Below the pieces are notes generated by a model that worked only from the letters and a program-made list of their open reading frames with translations, was not told the DNA's origin and ran no database searches. From positions 806,001 through 870,000 of the forward strand of contig OW568869.1 of the NCBI GenBank assembly GCA_938743325.2: 64,000 nucleotides of DNA, in the 5' to 3' direction. The number at the start of each line of letters is the position of its first letter. Positions within the stretch are counted from its first letter, which is position 1. A program made the position numbers and the translations under genes. Positions 53,017-63,206 of this stretch are shown piece after piece. Source of the DNA: Pycnococcus provasolii (taxonomy: Eukaryota > Chlorophyta > Pseudoscourfieldiophyceae > Pseudoscourfieldiales > Pycnococcaceae).

Positions 53017-56000
53017 TTACAGGTACGCGACGTACTCCGGCAGTCCTTCACGCATGCGCATCAGAAGCTCGCACACCGTGCTGATCTGCACATCATCCCT
53101 CATCGCTCCTAAGCCACGCAGCACAATTGCACCTCCACCCTCCTCCACGTCGCCCAGGTGAAGCTTGACAACAACGCCAGTCACATTGCGCATCGTACGA
53201 ATCGTCGAGTCCATCGCCGCGCCGCCATCCTCGGCATTCGGCGCCATCATCACCATGTCATACGTCTCCTGATTCATCTTGGTGAGAAGCCAGACGTCGT
53301 CCTCCGTGTCAAAGCCGGTGAGCGGGGGAGGAAGCGGAGACATCGCGCTCACACCGTAGCCGCCCGCGACGGCGTGAATGCCCAACTCCGAGCACAGGCT
53401 CCGGATCATGAGCAGCTGCACGAAGTTTGCCACACGATCGTCCATGCTCGACCTCGGCGCGAGCGGGTCGTCGAAATCTTCATCCAGCTCCACCTGATAT
53501 TTCATGCAAATCGCACGGTACATGCGATCAACCGCGAAGGCGCCACCGTCGCCTGACAACATCGTCGACTTGAGCATGTCTTCCAACTTAGCCACGGAAG
53601 CATCGGAAAGCTCAGCAACGGGCCAAGTGCACTCGCCGCGCGGAAGGCTCGCGTACGACGCCTCGAGTGCGCCAGCGCACCAAAGCGCGAAGCTGATGCC
53701 AGCGGGACCATTTTCCACCGTGGGGAGGTACTGCTGCTCCACCTTCTGCAGTGCGTCGAATACCTGCTCGACGTACAGGTCCGGCCCAATAAGAGACGCG
53801 GCGTTGCCTCCGCCCGACTTGCCCCTACCTCCGCCGTCCGTCTGGCTGAGACCCATGAGCTCGCCCATGCCACGAATTTCCGCGTCGCGCTCAGCCAGGC
53901 GGTACCCAAGGCCTAGCCCGTTACAGCACTCCCTCAGAGCCTCGATGCGGCGGTACGTGAGGATGTCAAATGCAGGGCCGTTCTCCACCAACTTTAGCGC
54001 AACCTGACGAGGGTACATGAGATACGCGCGCGCTTCGATGTCAGATCGCCCTACGCGGCCACGCAGCTGATAGAGGCTTGCGATACCGAAGTAGTGCGCG
54101 TTCGGGATGATGATCGTGTTGACGTTTGGCATGTCCAGTCCGCTCTCGACGATGGATGTCGCGATGAGGATGTCGAACTCGCGATCGCCGAACGACGTCA
54201 TCACAGCCTCCATGGCTGTCGGCTTCATCGAGCCGTTGATCGTTCCCCAGCTTATTGTGCCCGGCAATTTGCCCGCAACGACGCCTCGCTTGATGTACCG
54301 CACGGCGTCGTCCATGTCCGGCTCGATGCGCGGAACGACGAAGTACACCTGGCCGCCGCGTCCCACCTCCCTCGAGATGGCGTCGTACACCTGCTCTTCG
54401 TCAAACTCCGCGACGACCGTCTCGATCGGCTTACGCGCAGGTGGCGGCGTGAAAATGCACGACGTCTGCCGCAGGCTCAGCGTCGCCCACTGCAGCGTAC
54501 GCGGAATGGGTGTTGCGGTCAACGTGAGCACGTCCACCTCGCTACGTGCCGAGCGCAGCCGCTCCTTCTGCTTCACGCCGAAGCGCTGCTCTTCGTCGAC
54601 GACGAGAAGATTGAGATGGCGGCTCTCCACCTTATCGCTCAGCAGCGCGTGCGTGCCCACCGTTACGAGCTGCTCCCCCTTCGCAATGCGCTCGAGAAGC
54701 TTCCTGCGCTCACCCGCCTTGGTGAATCGGCACAGCAGTCCCATCGACTCGCCAATGTCGGCACCATCTTTGCTGAGCACGCCTTCGAAGCGCCGCTTCA
54801 GCACTTTGTAGTGTTGCGTGGCAAGCACAGTCGTCGGCGCAAGCACGAACACCTGCCGATCGCTCATCGCCGCGGTGAAGACTGCTCGCACCGCCACCTC
54901 CGTCTTTCCATATCCAACATCGCCAATGACGAGTCGGTCCATCGGAAATGGTTCAAGCGTCATGTCACTCACGACGTCTTCGACCGCAGACTTCTGGTCA
55001 GGTGTCAAGTCGTATCCGAACGATTCGTTGAAAGCCTGTAAAATGCCCGCACCGTCCATGGGCGTGCCGTCTGTGCGCTGTGTCATCGTCGATACATCCT
55101 CGTATTGCGGACGCGTTACCTGCAGACGCTTAATGAGTGTGTCCATGAGCTTGCTCACCTGTCCGTCGATCGTGCGCTTCGAGCGCTGCATCGTGCGTCT
55201 CCATGCGCTAGGATCTTTCAGCTTTCCTAGTCTCGGACTCTTCATCATGCGCGTTGGTTTTAGGGTGAGAGCTTGTGAAGGTTCAGCGGCGGCGGCGGCG
55301 GCGGCGGCGGCAGTAGTGGTGGTGGTGCTGCTGCTGTTGTCGCCATCCTGATTTTGATTCGTCGCGGCCATCTGCGCCGCGTCGGCATCATCGCCCTTCG
55401 CACGGTAGATGTGTCGTTTCAGCTGTCTAGCGGGCAGCTTCGCGAGCCCGTCGGCGAACCTCAGCATAACAAAGGGTGCCGGTCGGTTGTTTCTCCGCTT
55501 GTCGGGATGTGTTTCAACACCCAAGAATATGCACTTTCCAAAGTCTTTGTGCACGTACAAGCCTCCAGGGCTGAGCTCGTTCACGTCTACCGCGGCTGTT
55601 TGACGCTGAACTTGGTTGGAGGACTTGGACGCTGCATCCTTCTTCTTTTTCGTCGTCTTCGCCTTCTTCTTCGTTGCTGCTTTGGTAGCGGTCGTAGTTG
55701 ATGAGACCGCGGCGTCGCCGTCTTCGTCATCGTCGCCGTCTTCGTCGTCGTCGTCTTCATCGACTGTTCTCATCTTCTTGGACATGTTCGTCAAGCTTTC
55801 CTGTCTCCTCGATCGAAATCTCTTGATGCGTTCCTCAAATCGCGTATCTCTGCGCGTAGCGAATCGTTCGTGCAGGTCCGACGCCAGGCGCTCTTCTTCC
55901 TTGACGACTGCGTCGATATCGACGATATCGACGGACGACGCCGCGGACGCCGAGCGTATGGAGGACGACCCACGACGTGGATGTGCCGCCGCCGCCATTA

Positions 56001-56193
56001 CCTTCACGTTAGCACCCGTCCATTTCGCCTTGAAATGGGAGCTAAAAAGGGCCCTAGTTTTCCCGATGATCCTTGAGCCTTGCGATGATTTCAATCTAAA
56101 GCCACCATGACAAGCATTACGAGACCCACGAGCACCTAAAGGTAAAGAGGAGCGAGCAGAAGCAGAGAAAGAGAAAGAACACACGAAAGCCAT
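53017..56193 (-). CDS. Plastid Mfd-like transcription-repair coupling helicase, lacking the UvrB module
   Basis: 1058 residues from the ATG at 56193, which opens a Ser/Ala/Arg-rich transit peptide. A CarD/RID domain (LSPGGLYVHKDFGKCIFLGV, FVMLRFADGLAKLPARQLKR) would bind RNA polymerase. The RecG-like helicase core shows LTPDQKSAVEDVVSDM, RLVIGDVGYGKTEVAVRAVF (Walker A), VVDEEQRFG, LTATPIPRTLQ and QLRGRVGRSDIEARAYLMYP. A TRCF C-terminal domain follows near GIHAVAGGYGVSAM. Bacterial Mfd has an N-terminal UvrB-homology region for UvrA recruitment; it is absent here, as in the Arabidopsis homologue AT3G02060. The protein is probably for removing stalled plastid RNA polymerase. An acidic stretch with poly-Asp precedes the RID. 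Confidence 0.9.
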   Translation of the reverse strand: MAFVCSFSFSASARSSLPLGARGSRNACHGGFRLKSSQGSRIIGKTRALFSSHFKAKWTGANVKVMAAAAHPRRGSSSIRSASAASSVDIVDIDAVVKEEERLASDLHERFATRRDTRFEERIKRFRSRRQESLTNMSKKMRTVDEDDDDEDGDDDEDGDAAVSSTTTATKAATKKKAKTTKKKKDAASKSSNQVQRQTAAVDVNELSPGGLYVHKDFGKCIFLGVETHPDKRRNNRPAPFVMLRFADGLAKLPARQLKRHIYRAKGDDADAAQMAATNQNQDGDNSSSTTTTTAAAAAAAAAEPSQALTLKPTRMMKSPRLGKLKDPSAWRRTMQRSKRTIDGQVSKLMDTLIKRLQVTRPQYEDVSTMTQRTDGTPMDGAGILQAFNESFGYDLTPDQKSAVEDVVSDMTLEPFPMDRLVIGDVGYGKTEVAVRAVFTAAMSDRQVFVLAPTTVLATQHYKVLKRRFEGVLSKDGADIGESMGLLCRFTKAGERRKLLERIAKGEQLVTVGTHALLSDKVESRHLNLLVVDEEQRFGVKQKERLRSARSEVDVLTLTATPIPRTLQWATLSLRQTSCIFTPPPARKPIETVVAEFDEEQVYDAISREVGRGGQVYFVVPRIEPDMDDAVRYIKRGVVAGKLPGTISWGTINGSMKPTAMEAVMTSFGDREFDILIATSIVESGLDMPNVNTIIIPNAHYFGIASLYQLRGRVGRSDIEARAYLMYPRQVALKLVENGPAFDILTYRRIEALRECCNGLGLGYRLAERDAEIRGMGELMGLSQTDGGGRGKSGGGNAASLIGPDLYVEQVFDALQKVEQQYLPTVENGPAGISFALWCAGALEASYASLPRGECTWPVAELSDASVAKLEDMLKSTMLSGDGGAFAVDRMYRAICMKYQVELDEDFDDPLAPRSSMDDRVANFVQLLMIRSLCSELGIHAVAGGYGVSAMSPLPPPLTGFDTEDDVWLLTKMNQETYDMVMMAPNAEDGGAAMDSTIRTMRNVTGVVVKLHLGDVEEGGGAIVLRGLGAMRDDVQISTVCELLMRMREGLPEYVAYL

Positions 56194-56741
56194 GACGAAG
56201 CAGGCCGAAATGAACAAAACAGAACAGACGAGGGGGGGAGAGGGAAGAAAGTTCGTGGCGGAGAAGGAGAAGGGGAAGGGGGAGGAAAAAGAACAGAACA
56301 GGGGGGGGGCCTCATCCAGAAAGAACAACAACAACAACATTGACATGGATGGGGGGCAAAAAAGCAAAAGCAAAAGCAAAAGCATCCTCCCCCCCCGACC
56401 AGTTCCCCCGACCTTGAATGCAGGTACCTCCCCCGACCCCGGCAATACTCCCTGAGTCCCTGGCACCCTGCGCATCGGGGCAAGAGTGGTAGGAAGGCCT
56501 AGTGGCGGCTCTCCCTCTCCCTCCCCCTGAGTGACTTCATGGTCCCATCCCTTCCCCAGACACCAGAACAACGCATCCGGCATCGCAACGCAACAACACA
56601 CACACACAACGTCAGTGAGTGAGTGAGTGAGTGTGAGGGAGTGTCTGGTTATAAACTTAGTGGTACAGGTAACATACCGGAAACACACACAGGATGACGA
56701 GCATAGTCGCAGCTTCCCTTTGCACTAACCTTATCGTAGTA
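56194..56741. other. Mfd 5' flank
   Basis: No gene seen. It has purine-rich blocks (GAGGGGGGGAGAGGG, GGGGGGCCTCATCC), (CAAAAG)n at 56356-56380 and (GTGA)n at 56612-56632. The minus-strand frame remains open through part of it, but there is no better start than 56193. Confidence 0.5.
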
Positions 56742-56964
56742 TGACATTTCCCCTAAAACATGACCGCCAAAAGTTCCAAAGTTTGATTTCTCGACCTGCG
56801 GACGCGACCAAAAAAAAAGTTGAAAAAGTTTGCACTGGGCCGTAACCAGCGAAATGGTCGCAAAATCAAACTTTTGAGGGCCCTAACCTCATAGGGGGCG
56901 AATTGGTCGCAAAATCAAACTTTGGGGAAAAAACTTTGGCGGTCATGTTTTCGGGGAAATGTCA
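56742..56964. mobile_element. MITE, 223 bp, TA target-site duplication
   Basis: Terminal inverted repeats of ~35-60 bp begin TGACATTTCCCC(T/G)AAAACATG and continue ACCGCCAAA on both ends, then weaken. TA flanks both ends (56740-56741 and 56965-56966), as for Tc1/mariner (Stowaway-type) insertions. The interior carries a direct repeat, TGGTCGCAAAATCAAACTTT, at about 56853 and 56905. There is no coding capacity. It lies between the Mfd 5' end and the FtsHi 3' end. Confidence 0.82.
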
Positions 56965-57100
56965 TACCTTCTTAGTTCTTCCTTTCGGACCAACCATACT
57001 CACCTTGAATACCTTTTTTTTAAAAAAGTGAGTCGATGTACAGTATGTGATATTATGCGATTTTCTTTTTGGTATTGCACTCAATGTTGTTATTTTGTTA

Positions 57101-60100
57101 CTATGACTTGTCAGACTTCTTCTCAGCCACGCCCACGCCGCCAGACGAAGACGACTCCGACTCAGCAGACTCGGCAGAGCCTTCGCCGCCGGACGACGCC
57201 TTCGCCGCCTCGCGGCGCTTGCGGCGCTCCACAAGCACATCCGACGCGCTCGTCACAGGCTGAGGCTCGGGGAACGGCGTCGCCTTCGAGGCGCGCTCGT
57301 CGAACTTCTCGCGAGCATTCGGCGTCTCCTGCAACGTGTCGGGCTCGATCGGAACGGTGTACAGGTAGTCGTGGATGAAGTTGTCGTCGAACGGACGCGC
57401 GCGGTGGTACTTCGTGAGCTTGTCGCGCCACTCCTCGTACTCGAACGGAGGGATGCGCGTGCCAGCTCCGCCGTAAGCGGTGTCCACGAGACTTGGCCAC
57501 ACCTCGTCGAGCTGCTGGCCACTCTTCCAGCGGTGAATGTCCTCCTGTATGTCGACAACCGGCTTAGGAACGAGGTTCGGGTGAGGCTTGCCACTCGCAT
57601 CCGCGGGAACGACGCCGAAGCGAGGCTTGCCGTGCGCCTCGTCGATGTTCTTCGGAAGGACGAGCTTGCCAGTCACCGGGTTGAACGAGTAGTCCTCCAG
57701 CATGTTGCCGGGGAACATCACCGCGTTGTGCTGCGTGAAGATGCGGTCCATCTGGTCCTGCGAAAGGCCGCGAACGCTAAGCAGCTCAACCATCACAGCC
57801 TGCAGCACGTTCCAGTTGACGAGAAGTCCCCACGTAGCCTTCGCCTCCGCCGCCACGAGGATCTCCTTGATCGACTCGTAAGCCTGCTGAGCCATCTCCG
57901 CGGGCATGTTCTCGAGGAACTCGCCGCGATCCGTGGCAAGGAAAGCTTCGGGAGTTCCCGTCATCATCGTGACGGGACCGAGCTTACGTCCCCACCCGTA
58001 GCTGTACACCATGCGCCGAGCGAGCTGGTTCGCGTCGTGCAGGTCGTTGGAGTTGATACCCAGCTGCAGAAATGCGGATCCAACGATCATGCGCTCCGCC
58101 ACGCGGCCCGCAATCAGCGTGGTGATGCGATCCTCCATCAACTGTCGGCTCAGCACGCGTCCCTCCGCCTCCGCCTCGCGCGGGATGAAGTACGTGAACC
58201 CGTACGGCGCACCCTGCGGGAACAGCACGGCGCGCCCGAGCTCGTCCATGCCGGGCAGCAGGCAGCCGATGAGAGCCTTGCCCGCGTGGTACGCCGCCAG
58301 GCCGATGCGCGACTCCTCCGTAATGCACTCGTACACCTTCCACGTCTTGCTGTAGCTGACGTCGTCGTTGTACAGGTCGAATTGCGTCTGCTGGTAATCC
58401 TCGAGAGCCTCGTAGAGGTTCATCTCCTGGATCTCCATGCTGCGCTGCTTCACCGCAAGCGCCGCGGCTTGGTTGACGATACTCATGATGTCCGCGCCGG
58501 TCCTTCCCACGAGCGCGCGGGCGAAGCGCTCGAGGCGAAGGTTCTCGATGATCTCCTCCGTCTGTCCCTTCTGGCGCAGGTGCACGCCCAGAATGTCCTT
58601 ACGGCCTTCGTTGTTGGGAAGCGGCATGGTGATGATGCGGTCGAATCTCCCGGGACGCGTGACAGCCTCGTCAAGGTACTGCGGTCGGTTGGTTGCCGCG
58701 AGCACGAGCACGCCGTCGTTCGCGTCGAAGCCGTCGAGCTCGGTGAGCATCTGATTCAGCGTCGCGGCGTCGTCGTTGCCCTCGCTCTCACCTCCGCTGT
58801 TGTCGTCCTCCGTTCGCGACCTGGCGATGGCGTCGAACTCGTCGATGAAGACGACGCTCGGCTTAAACTTGCGCGCTCGCTCGAACACCGCGCGAACGGA
58901 CTGCGGCCCTCCTCCGACCGTCATGGTGCCAAAGCTGGCGCCCGACGTTGTGAAGAACTCGCACCCAGCCTCGCCAGCAATGCACTGCGCCATGAGCGTT
59001 TTCCCGGTTCCCGGCGGCCCGCCGAACAGCACTCCGCCTGGATTGCGCATTCCCATCCGACGAAATCTCTCAGGATTCCTCAGGTACTCGATGATTGGCC
59101 TCAGCTCGCGCTTCACGTCGTTGCACCCTGCGATGCTCTTGAAGCTCTTCTTATTCTTCCAAGGTGACAGCTGGCGCACGTCGGCATCGCCAACACCCTG
59201 CTGTCGCTTCATGCCCCCGATTCCCAGCAGATTCTTAATATACTCCCACTGGATGTTGAACCATCGGCTTCCGAACATGACGAAGGATGCAACCTTGAAG
59301 AGAATGAAGAACGCGAATACGGGAGTGAAGAATCCTATGAACGTCGTCATGTAGTCGGCAAAGAGGGAGTGCGTGCGGAACTCAACGTCCACGCCGTTCC
59401 CAACGAGGTGATCGTACAGCTCCGGGTCGTACGGCAGGCGAATCTTGTGCACCGCCTTCCCACCCGGCGCGTCATCTTTCGTGGTGACGATGATATGCCT
59501 TTGATCGTGCGTGAACTTCGCCTTGTCGAGGTGTCCTTCCCTTGCGTAGATCCACAGCGTCGTGTACGACATCGTCTCCAGCTGGTCGATGCGGAAGAGC
59601 GTAGACGGCATACGCAACTTCTCGCCGTCGTCAATGCCTCGCTTCGATCCGGGAAAGACGTGGTCGCTCTGCGTTCGTTCTCTGTCTCGCGCTTCCTTTT
59701 TGGACTGGATGTCGTGCCACTTTTCCTGCGGTGTCTTTGTCTCCATGAACTGCGCCGCGAGTGCACCGGTTTTCTCGTCGTAGATTTGTGTACCGTATTT
59801 GTCGAGATATTTGGACCACTTGTGGAAGTCCGCATCCTCCAAGTTTGTCTTCATGATGAGGTTTTCGTACTCCTCGTCACCCTTGAGGCTGTGCGGTCCC
59901 CAAGGTACCGTTTCCTCGCCGTCGCCTCTATTTCTTCGTAGCAGCGAGACTTCCGCGACTGGGTTTGGTTTTCGTTCCCCCTCTGCTGCTTGCGCCGGTG
60001 CGAAGGACGAGGCTGCGGCGTTGCAAGCCAACGCCGCCGCCGCAGCCGCAGCAGCGGCTGCGACAGACGACGCGACTTCTGAGAGTCCTTCTTTTCGAGA

Positions 60101-60547
60101 GGTCTGATGTTTGCTTGTGGTTGTGCTGGTGTGCAGAATGTCGTTAAAGTCGTGTCCGAGCGCGGGGTTGTGGTGTTGTGACGGTATGGCGGACAAACAA
60201 CTTTTGGAACCTCTGCTTTGGTTCATCTGAGAACTTTTGCGCTGCTGCTGCTGCTGCTGCTGCTGAGCGTGGTTAAGAGCCGCAGGAATTCTCCTCCTGC
60301 TGAACGCCAACCTTGAGGATGACGACGACGACGACGCATGAGAAACCACCCCCAGCGAGCCACCCCAATTTCCAGCTGCTCGTTGTTGAGGTTGAGGGAA
60401 GACCAGCAAGTTCCTGTTCCCCTGAGACAAGTGCATATTGCGTGCATGCAAGGAGCGCCATCCCCTGGAGAAAGCAGACGGAGGGGCACGACAAGGGGCA
60501 CGAGCCCGAGCAGTGCCACCACACCGCATGCCCGAGACAGCCGCCAT
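57101..60547 (-). CDS. FTSHI: FtsHi-type plastid AAA-ATPase, protease-inactive
   Basis: 1148 residues from the ATG at 60547. A long Ser/Ala/Gln-rich presequence, then EVASSVAAAAAAAAAALACN and an AQAAEGE cleavage-like site, suggest plastid or thylakoid routing. A membrane helix (TTFIGFFTPVFAFFILFKVA) precedes the AAA domain: GVLFGGPPGTGKTLMA (Walker A), VVFIDEFDA (Walker B) and TNRPQYLDEAVTRPGRFDR (second region of homology). The FtsH zinc-protease HEAGH is replaced by AAYHAGKALIG: one residue is lost and the second His is Lys. It therefore cannot bind zinc normally. FtsHi proteins form the Ycf2/FtsHi motor that pulls preproteins across the plastid envelope. The C-terminal extension (~200 residues) is also typical of FtsHi. 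Confidence 0.9.
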   Translation of the reverse strand: MAAVSGMRCGGTARARAPCRAPPSAFSRGWRSLHARNMHLSQGNRNLLVFPQPQQRAAGNWGGSLGVVSHASSSSSSSRLAFSRRRIPAALNHAQQQQQQQQRKSSQMNQSRGSKSCLSAIPSQHHNPALGHDFNDILHTSTTTSKHQTSRKEGLSEVASSVAAAAAAAAAALACNAAASSFAPAQAAEGERKPNPVAEVSLLRRNRGDGEETVPWGPHSLKGDEEYENLIMKTNLEDADFHKWSKYLDKYGTQIYDEKTGALAAQFMETKTPQEKWHDIQSKKEARDRERTQSDHVFPGSKRGIDDGEKLRMPSTLFRIDQLETMSYTTLWIYAREGHLDKAKFTHDQRHIIVTTKDDAPGGKAVHKIRLPYDPELYDHLVGNGVDVEFRTHSLFADYMTTFIGFFTPVFAFFILFKVASFVMFGSRWFNIQWEYIKNLLGIGGMKRQQGVGDADVRQLSPWKNKKSFKSIAGCNDVKRELRPIIEYLRNPERFRRMGMRNPGGVLFGGPPGTGKTLMAQCIAGEAGCEFFTTSGASFGTMTVGGGPQSVRAVFERARKFKPSVVFIDEFDAIARSRTEDDNSGGESEGNDDAATLNQMLTELDGFDANDGVLVLAATNRPQYLDEAVTRPGRFDRIITMPLPNNEGRKDILGVHLRQKGQTEEIIENLRLERFARALVGRTGADIMSIVNQAAALAVKQRSMEIQEMNLYEALEDYQQTQFDLYNDDVSYSKTWKVYECITEESRIGLAAYHAGKALIGCLLPGMDELGRAVLFPQGAPYGFTYFIPREAEAEGRVLSRQLMEDRITTLIAGRVAERMIVGSAFLQLGINSNDLHDANQLARRMVYSYGWGRKLGPVTMMTGTPEAFLATDRGEFLENMPAEMAQQAYESIKEILVAAEAKATWGLLVNWNVLQAVMVELLSVRGLSQDQMDRIFTQHNAVMFPGNMLEDYSFNPVTGKLVLPKNIDEAHGKPRFGVVPADASGKPHPNLVPKPVVDIQEDIHRWKSGQQLDEVWPSLVDTAYGGAGTRIPPFEYEEWRDKLTKYHRARPFDDNFIHDYLYTVPIEPDTLQETPNAREKFDERASKATPFPEPQPVTSASDVLVERRKRREAAKASSGGEGSAESAESESSSSGGVGVAEKKSDKS

Positions 60548-60892
60548 GGGACCACCCGAGTTGGAGAGTTTGTTTGCGTTTGAGTTCTCGCCGGACCCAA
60601 AAAGCCCTCCCTCGTTGTTGGAAAAAGTGGATAACACCAACAACACGAACACGGGGCGGACTTTTACAAGGGGGGCCAGAGGGGGATACCGGTTGAACAA
60701 GTGATTGGGGGTTTGAGATTTTAGGTTTCCCTTTTCATAAAGTTAGTTTGGGGGTTTTCCACCGCGCAGATACACGGGGACCCGAACCGGTATCCCCTTC
60801 AGTGTTTTGGTTCTGAGGGGAGGGCGGCGGCGTTTGTCCCTCTCGTGGTGCCCTTGTTTACATTGCCATATTCTCCTTTTGTGTCGCGCGCG

Positions 60893-61853
60893 ATGCCGGT
60901 GTCGATTCACAACAAGCGCTCGTTCGAGATCCCGGAGGGTGTCACCGTCACCGTCAAGGCGCGCGTCGTCAACGTCAAGGGACCGCGAGGTATGTTGGGT
61001 TTCCCCATTTCCTGCACTGTCGGCTGTCAAGGTTGGGGAGGTAGTCTGGCGGAGTCTTGGGGAGAGCCGTCTGGCGTTGGCGGGCGACACACCAACGACG
61101 TAGGCGCTCGCTTGGCAAACAAGGTCATGGCGCGTGCGTGCCAGTCTGCCGAAAGCTTTAAACCTTCTTTTAGGTGCTGGCTGCGACACGTGCTGATGAA
61201 CCTTGGAGACCTCGGAGACGACAAGCGTGGTGGGCCGCCGTCGTGTGTCGTCGCCGTCTCCGTCGTTGGTGATGGGTGGTGGATTGATTTATCTCAGTGG
61301 GCTGTCCAGAGGGGAAACAATATGCTATTTTATCACGCCAGCACTGAACTAACTTTCCATCCCACTCCTCCTCTTCCAAACAACACTCTCAGGCGAGCTG
61401 ACGACAGATTTCAAACACATCCAAGCGGACGTCTATGTGGCGGACAACGAGTTCACCGTGGAGCTGTGGAACGGCAAGGGAAAGCAGCTTGCAGTGGTGC
61501 GCTCCATCGTTAGCCACACGCAGAACATGATCACAGGAGTCACGAAGGGATTCCGCTACAAGATGCGCTTCGTCTACAGCCACTTCCCCATCAACCTGAA
61601 CATCACCAAGGAGCAGATCGAGCTCCGTAACTACCTCGGCGAGAAGCGCGTGCGTATCATCAAGTTTCCCGCAGGAATCACGTGCGTACGTGACCCCGGT
61701 GTGAAGGATCAGATTGTTCTCGAAGGCAACTCGCTTCCCGACGTTGGACGTGTGTCCGCTCTTATCCACCAGGCATGCCTCGCAAGGAAGAAGGACATCC
61801 GCAAGTTCTTGGACGGTGTGTATGTCACGGAGAAGGGCAACATCGAGGAATAA
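60893..61853 (+). CDS. RPL9: 60S ribosomal protein L9 (uL6), two exons
   Basis: Exon 1 60893-60989, exon 2 61393-61853, intron 403 bp (GTATGT...CTCAG), phase 1; the spliced protein is 185 residues. MPVSIHNKRSFEIPEGVTVT, then GPRG/ELTTDFKHI, VRSIVSHTQNMITGVTKGFR, YKMRFVYSHFPINLNI and DGVYVTEKGNIEE are the standard uL6 blocks. It belongs to the large cytosolic ribosomal subunit, near the GTPase-associated centre. The upstream 60703-60892 contains T-rich sequence and the 5' UTR. The intron is open in some frames but lacks homology. Confidence 0.95.
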
Positions 61854-61994
61854 ACTAAGCCTCCGCGTTGTGTAACCTGGCCCCACAGGAAAAACTTAAA
61901 AATTAAAAACACACTCGCGCACACACGCACCTTTACACTAAGCCAAGTCGTCGTCGTCGTCGTCGTCGTCGATCGTTAATCAGCTTTCAGGGGC

Positions 61995-63206
61995 TCACGA
62001 AGCCCTCACCCACGGGTCGAGCGCCATGGCGACCGCCGTCGCGGCTGCCACGTCGCCGACGTGACTTCCGAGGAATGTTCCAAGGCCAGGACGTACGCTC
62101 GTTCCGAGCGTGGCGCCGGCACCAATGGCTGTCAAGCACGCGCCCGCGCGCGCGCAGTTTTGGCAAGTCTGTCGCACAAGCCACCTCGTTCGACGGCGCT
62201 GCTTTCTTGCGCGCGTGGTGTCGTCGTCGTTTGGGCTCGGTGCCGCAGGAGGGAAGTCCGTACCGCTTGCGCCAAGCACGAGTGGCACGCCAACTATGCC
62301 CTTCCCGTACGCGTACAGGCAGCACGCCTGCGTGACGGACAGGTCCGCGAGCACGCCTAAAAAGGCTGCGCGCATTGCCGTTCGACCTGTGGCAACCGCC
62401 GTGCTCCAGCCACCACCAAGCCTCCTCTGTTTGCGCATCGCCGACTCCCAGACATCCTTCATGAGCTTCCACGTGTACCTCCTCGGGATGGTAAACGTGC
62501 AGATGCGCTCGAACACGCGCCTCGTCGTGGTGACGACCACCTCTCGGCACGCCGCCTTGCGTGCTCGCGACAGCGCCTGCCCTGCTTCTGGGAACTTGGG
62601 CCAAGGCGGCGGATCTCCTTTTCCGTCCCAGTTTCGTTCGTTTTCCTCCGCCTTTTTGATCCACTGCTCGACGAGCGGGAAGACGTGCATCGCGTGGGTT
62701 CGAAAGACGACGATGGCGAGGCTTTTGGGTGCGAATACGCTGAGCAGTCCTCTCTGAGGCAGCGGGTACTCCTTCCTTTGTCCGAGTTTTCCCCCGAACA
62801 GCACGGACGACATGCGCTTGGCAGCGCCTTCCGCGTAGTCTGCGTTGCTGCCCCCGTCTCTCCTTCCTGACGACCCCGCCCAGTCGTCCTGCGTGGTTCC
62901 AAACAATCCGCGTCTTTCGCGCGCCGCACCTTGTTGCCTCCACGGCGCGTGCGCGAATATGCCCGGTTCGAGCGCGTGCACTTCCCCTCCCATCAAGGCT
63001 GACGCTGAGACGAGAGTGACGGCGAAGACGGCTGCACTACTCGTAGCGGATGAGACGGAAGCTCCTGAAGCTGCTGATGCTGATGCTACCGCTGAACCAA
63101 GAGAAGCCGCGTCCACTAACCCCATAACAGGCTTGAGTCCCACTAGCGCCTTGAGTCCCACATGAGCACCACCACCACCAGAAGCAGAAAAGCCAACAAT
63201 AGGCAT
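61995..63206 (-). CDS. Unknown membrane-associated protein
   Basis: 403 residues from the ATG at 63206; the frame stays open upstream but that part is repeat-rich. I do not recognise it. An Ala/Ser/Gly-rich hydrophobic N-terminus (GSAVASASAASGASVSSATS, then AVFAVTLVSASALMGG) may be an organelle presequence with a membrane span. A basic, Trp-containing middle part (VFERICTFTIPRRYTWKLMK) follows, then a hydrophobic pair MRAAFLGVLADLSVTQACC and GKGIVGVPLVLGASG. The C-terminus is glycine-zipper-like (AGACLTAIGAGATLGTSVRP, GLGTFLGSHVGDVAAATAVA), which often marks packed membrane helices. A structural or transport role is possible. It is convergent with RPL9. Confidence 0.65.
   Translation of the reverse strand: MPIVGFSASGGGGAHVGLKALVGLKPVMGLVDAASLGSAVASASAASGASVSSATSSAAVFAVTLVSASALMGGEVHALEPGIFAHAPWRQQGAARERRGLFGTTQDDWAGSSGRRDGGSNADYAEGAAKRMSSVLFGGKLGQRKEYPLPQRGLLSVFAPKSLAIVVFRTHAMHVFPLVEQWIKKAEENERNWDGKGDPPPWPKFPEAGQALSRARKAACREVVVTTTRRVFERICTFTIPRRYTWKLMKDVWESAMRKQRRLGGGWSTAVATGRTAMRAAFLGVLADLSVTQACCLYAYGKGIVGVPLVLGASGTDFPPAAPSPNDDDTTRARKQRRRTRWLVRQTCQNCARAGACLTAIGAGATLGTSVRPGLGTFLGSHVGDVAAATAVAMALDPWVRAS

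Noticed and set aside
56193-56688. Upstream in-frame starts of the Mfd gene
   Set aside because: The extension is Leu/Phe/Ser low-complexity from purine-rich repeats; 56193 opens a normal transit peptide.
57371-59167. 598-codon plus-strand ORF opposite FtsHi
   Set aside because: Composition (Val/Leu/Arg/His) is that of an antisense shadow; FtsHi motifs are intact on the other strand.
57101-60547. Active FtsH metalloprotease
   Set aside because: The HEAGH zinc motif is altered to HAGK.
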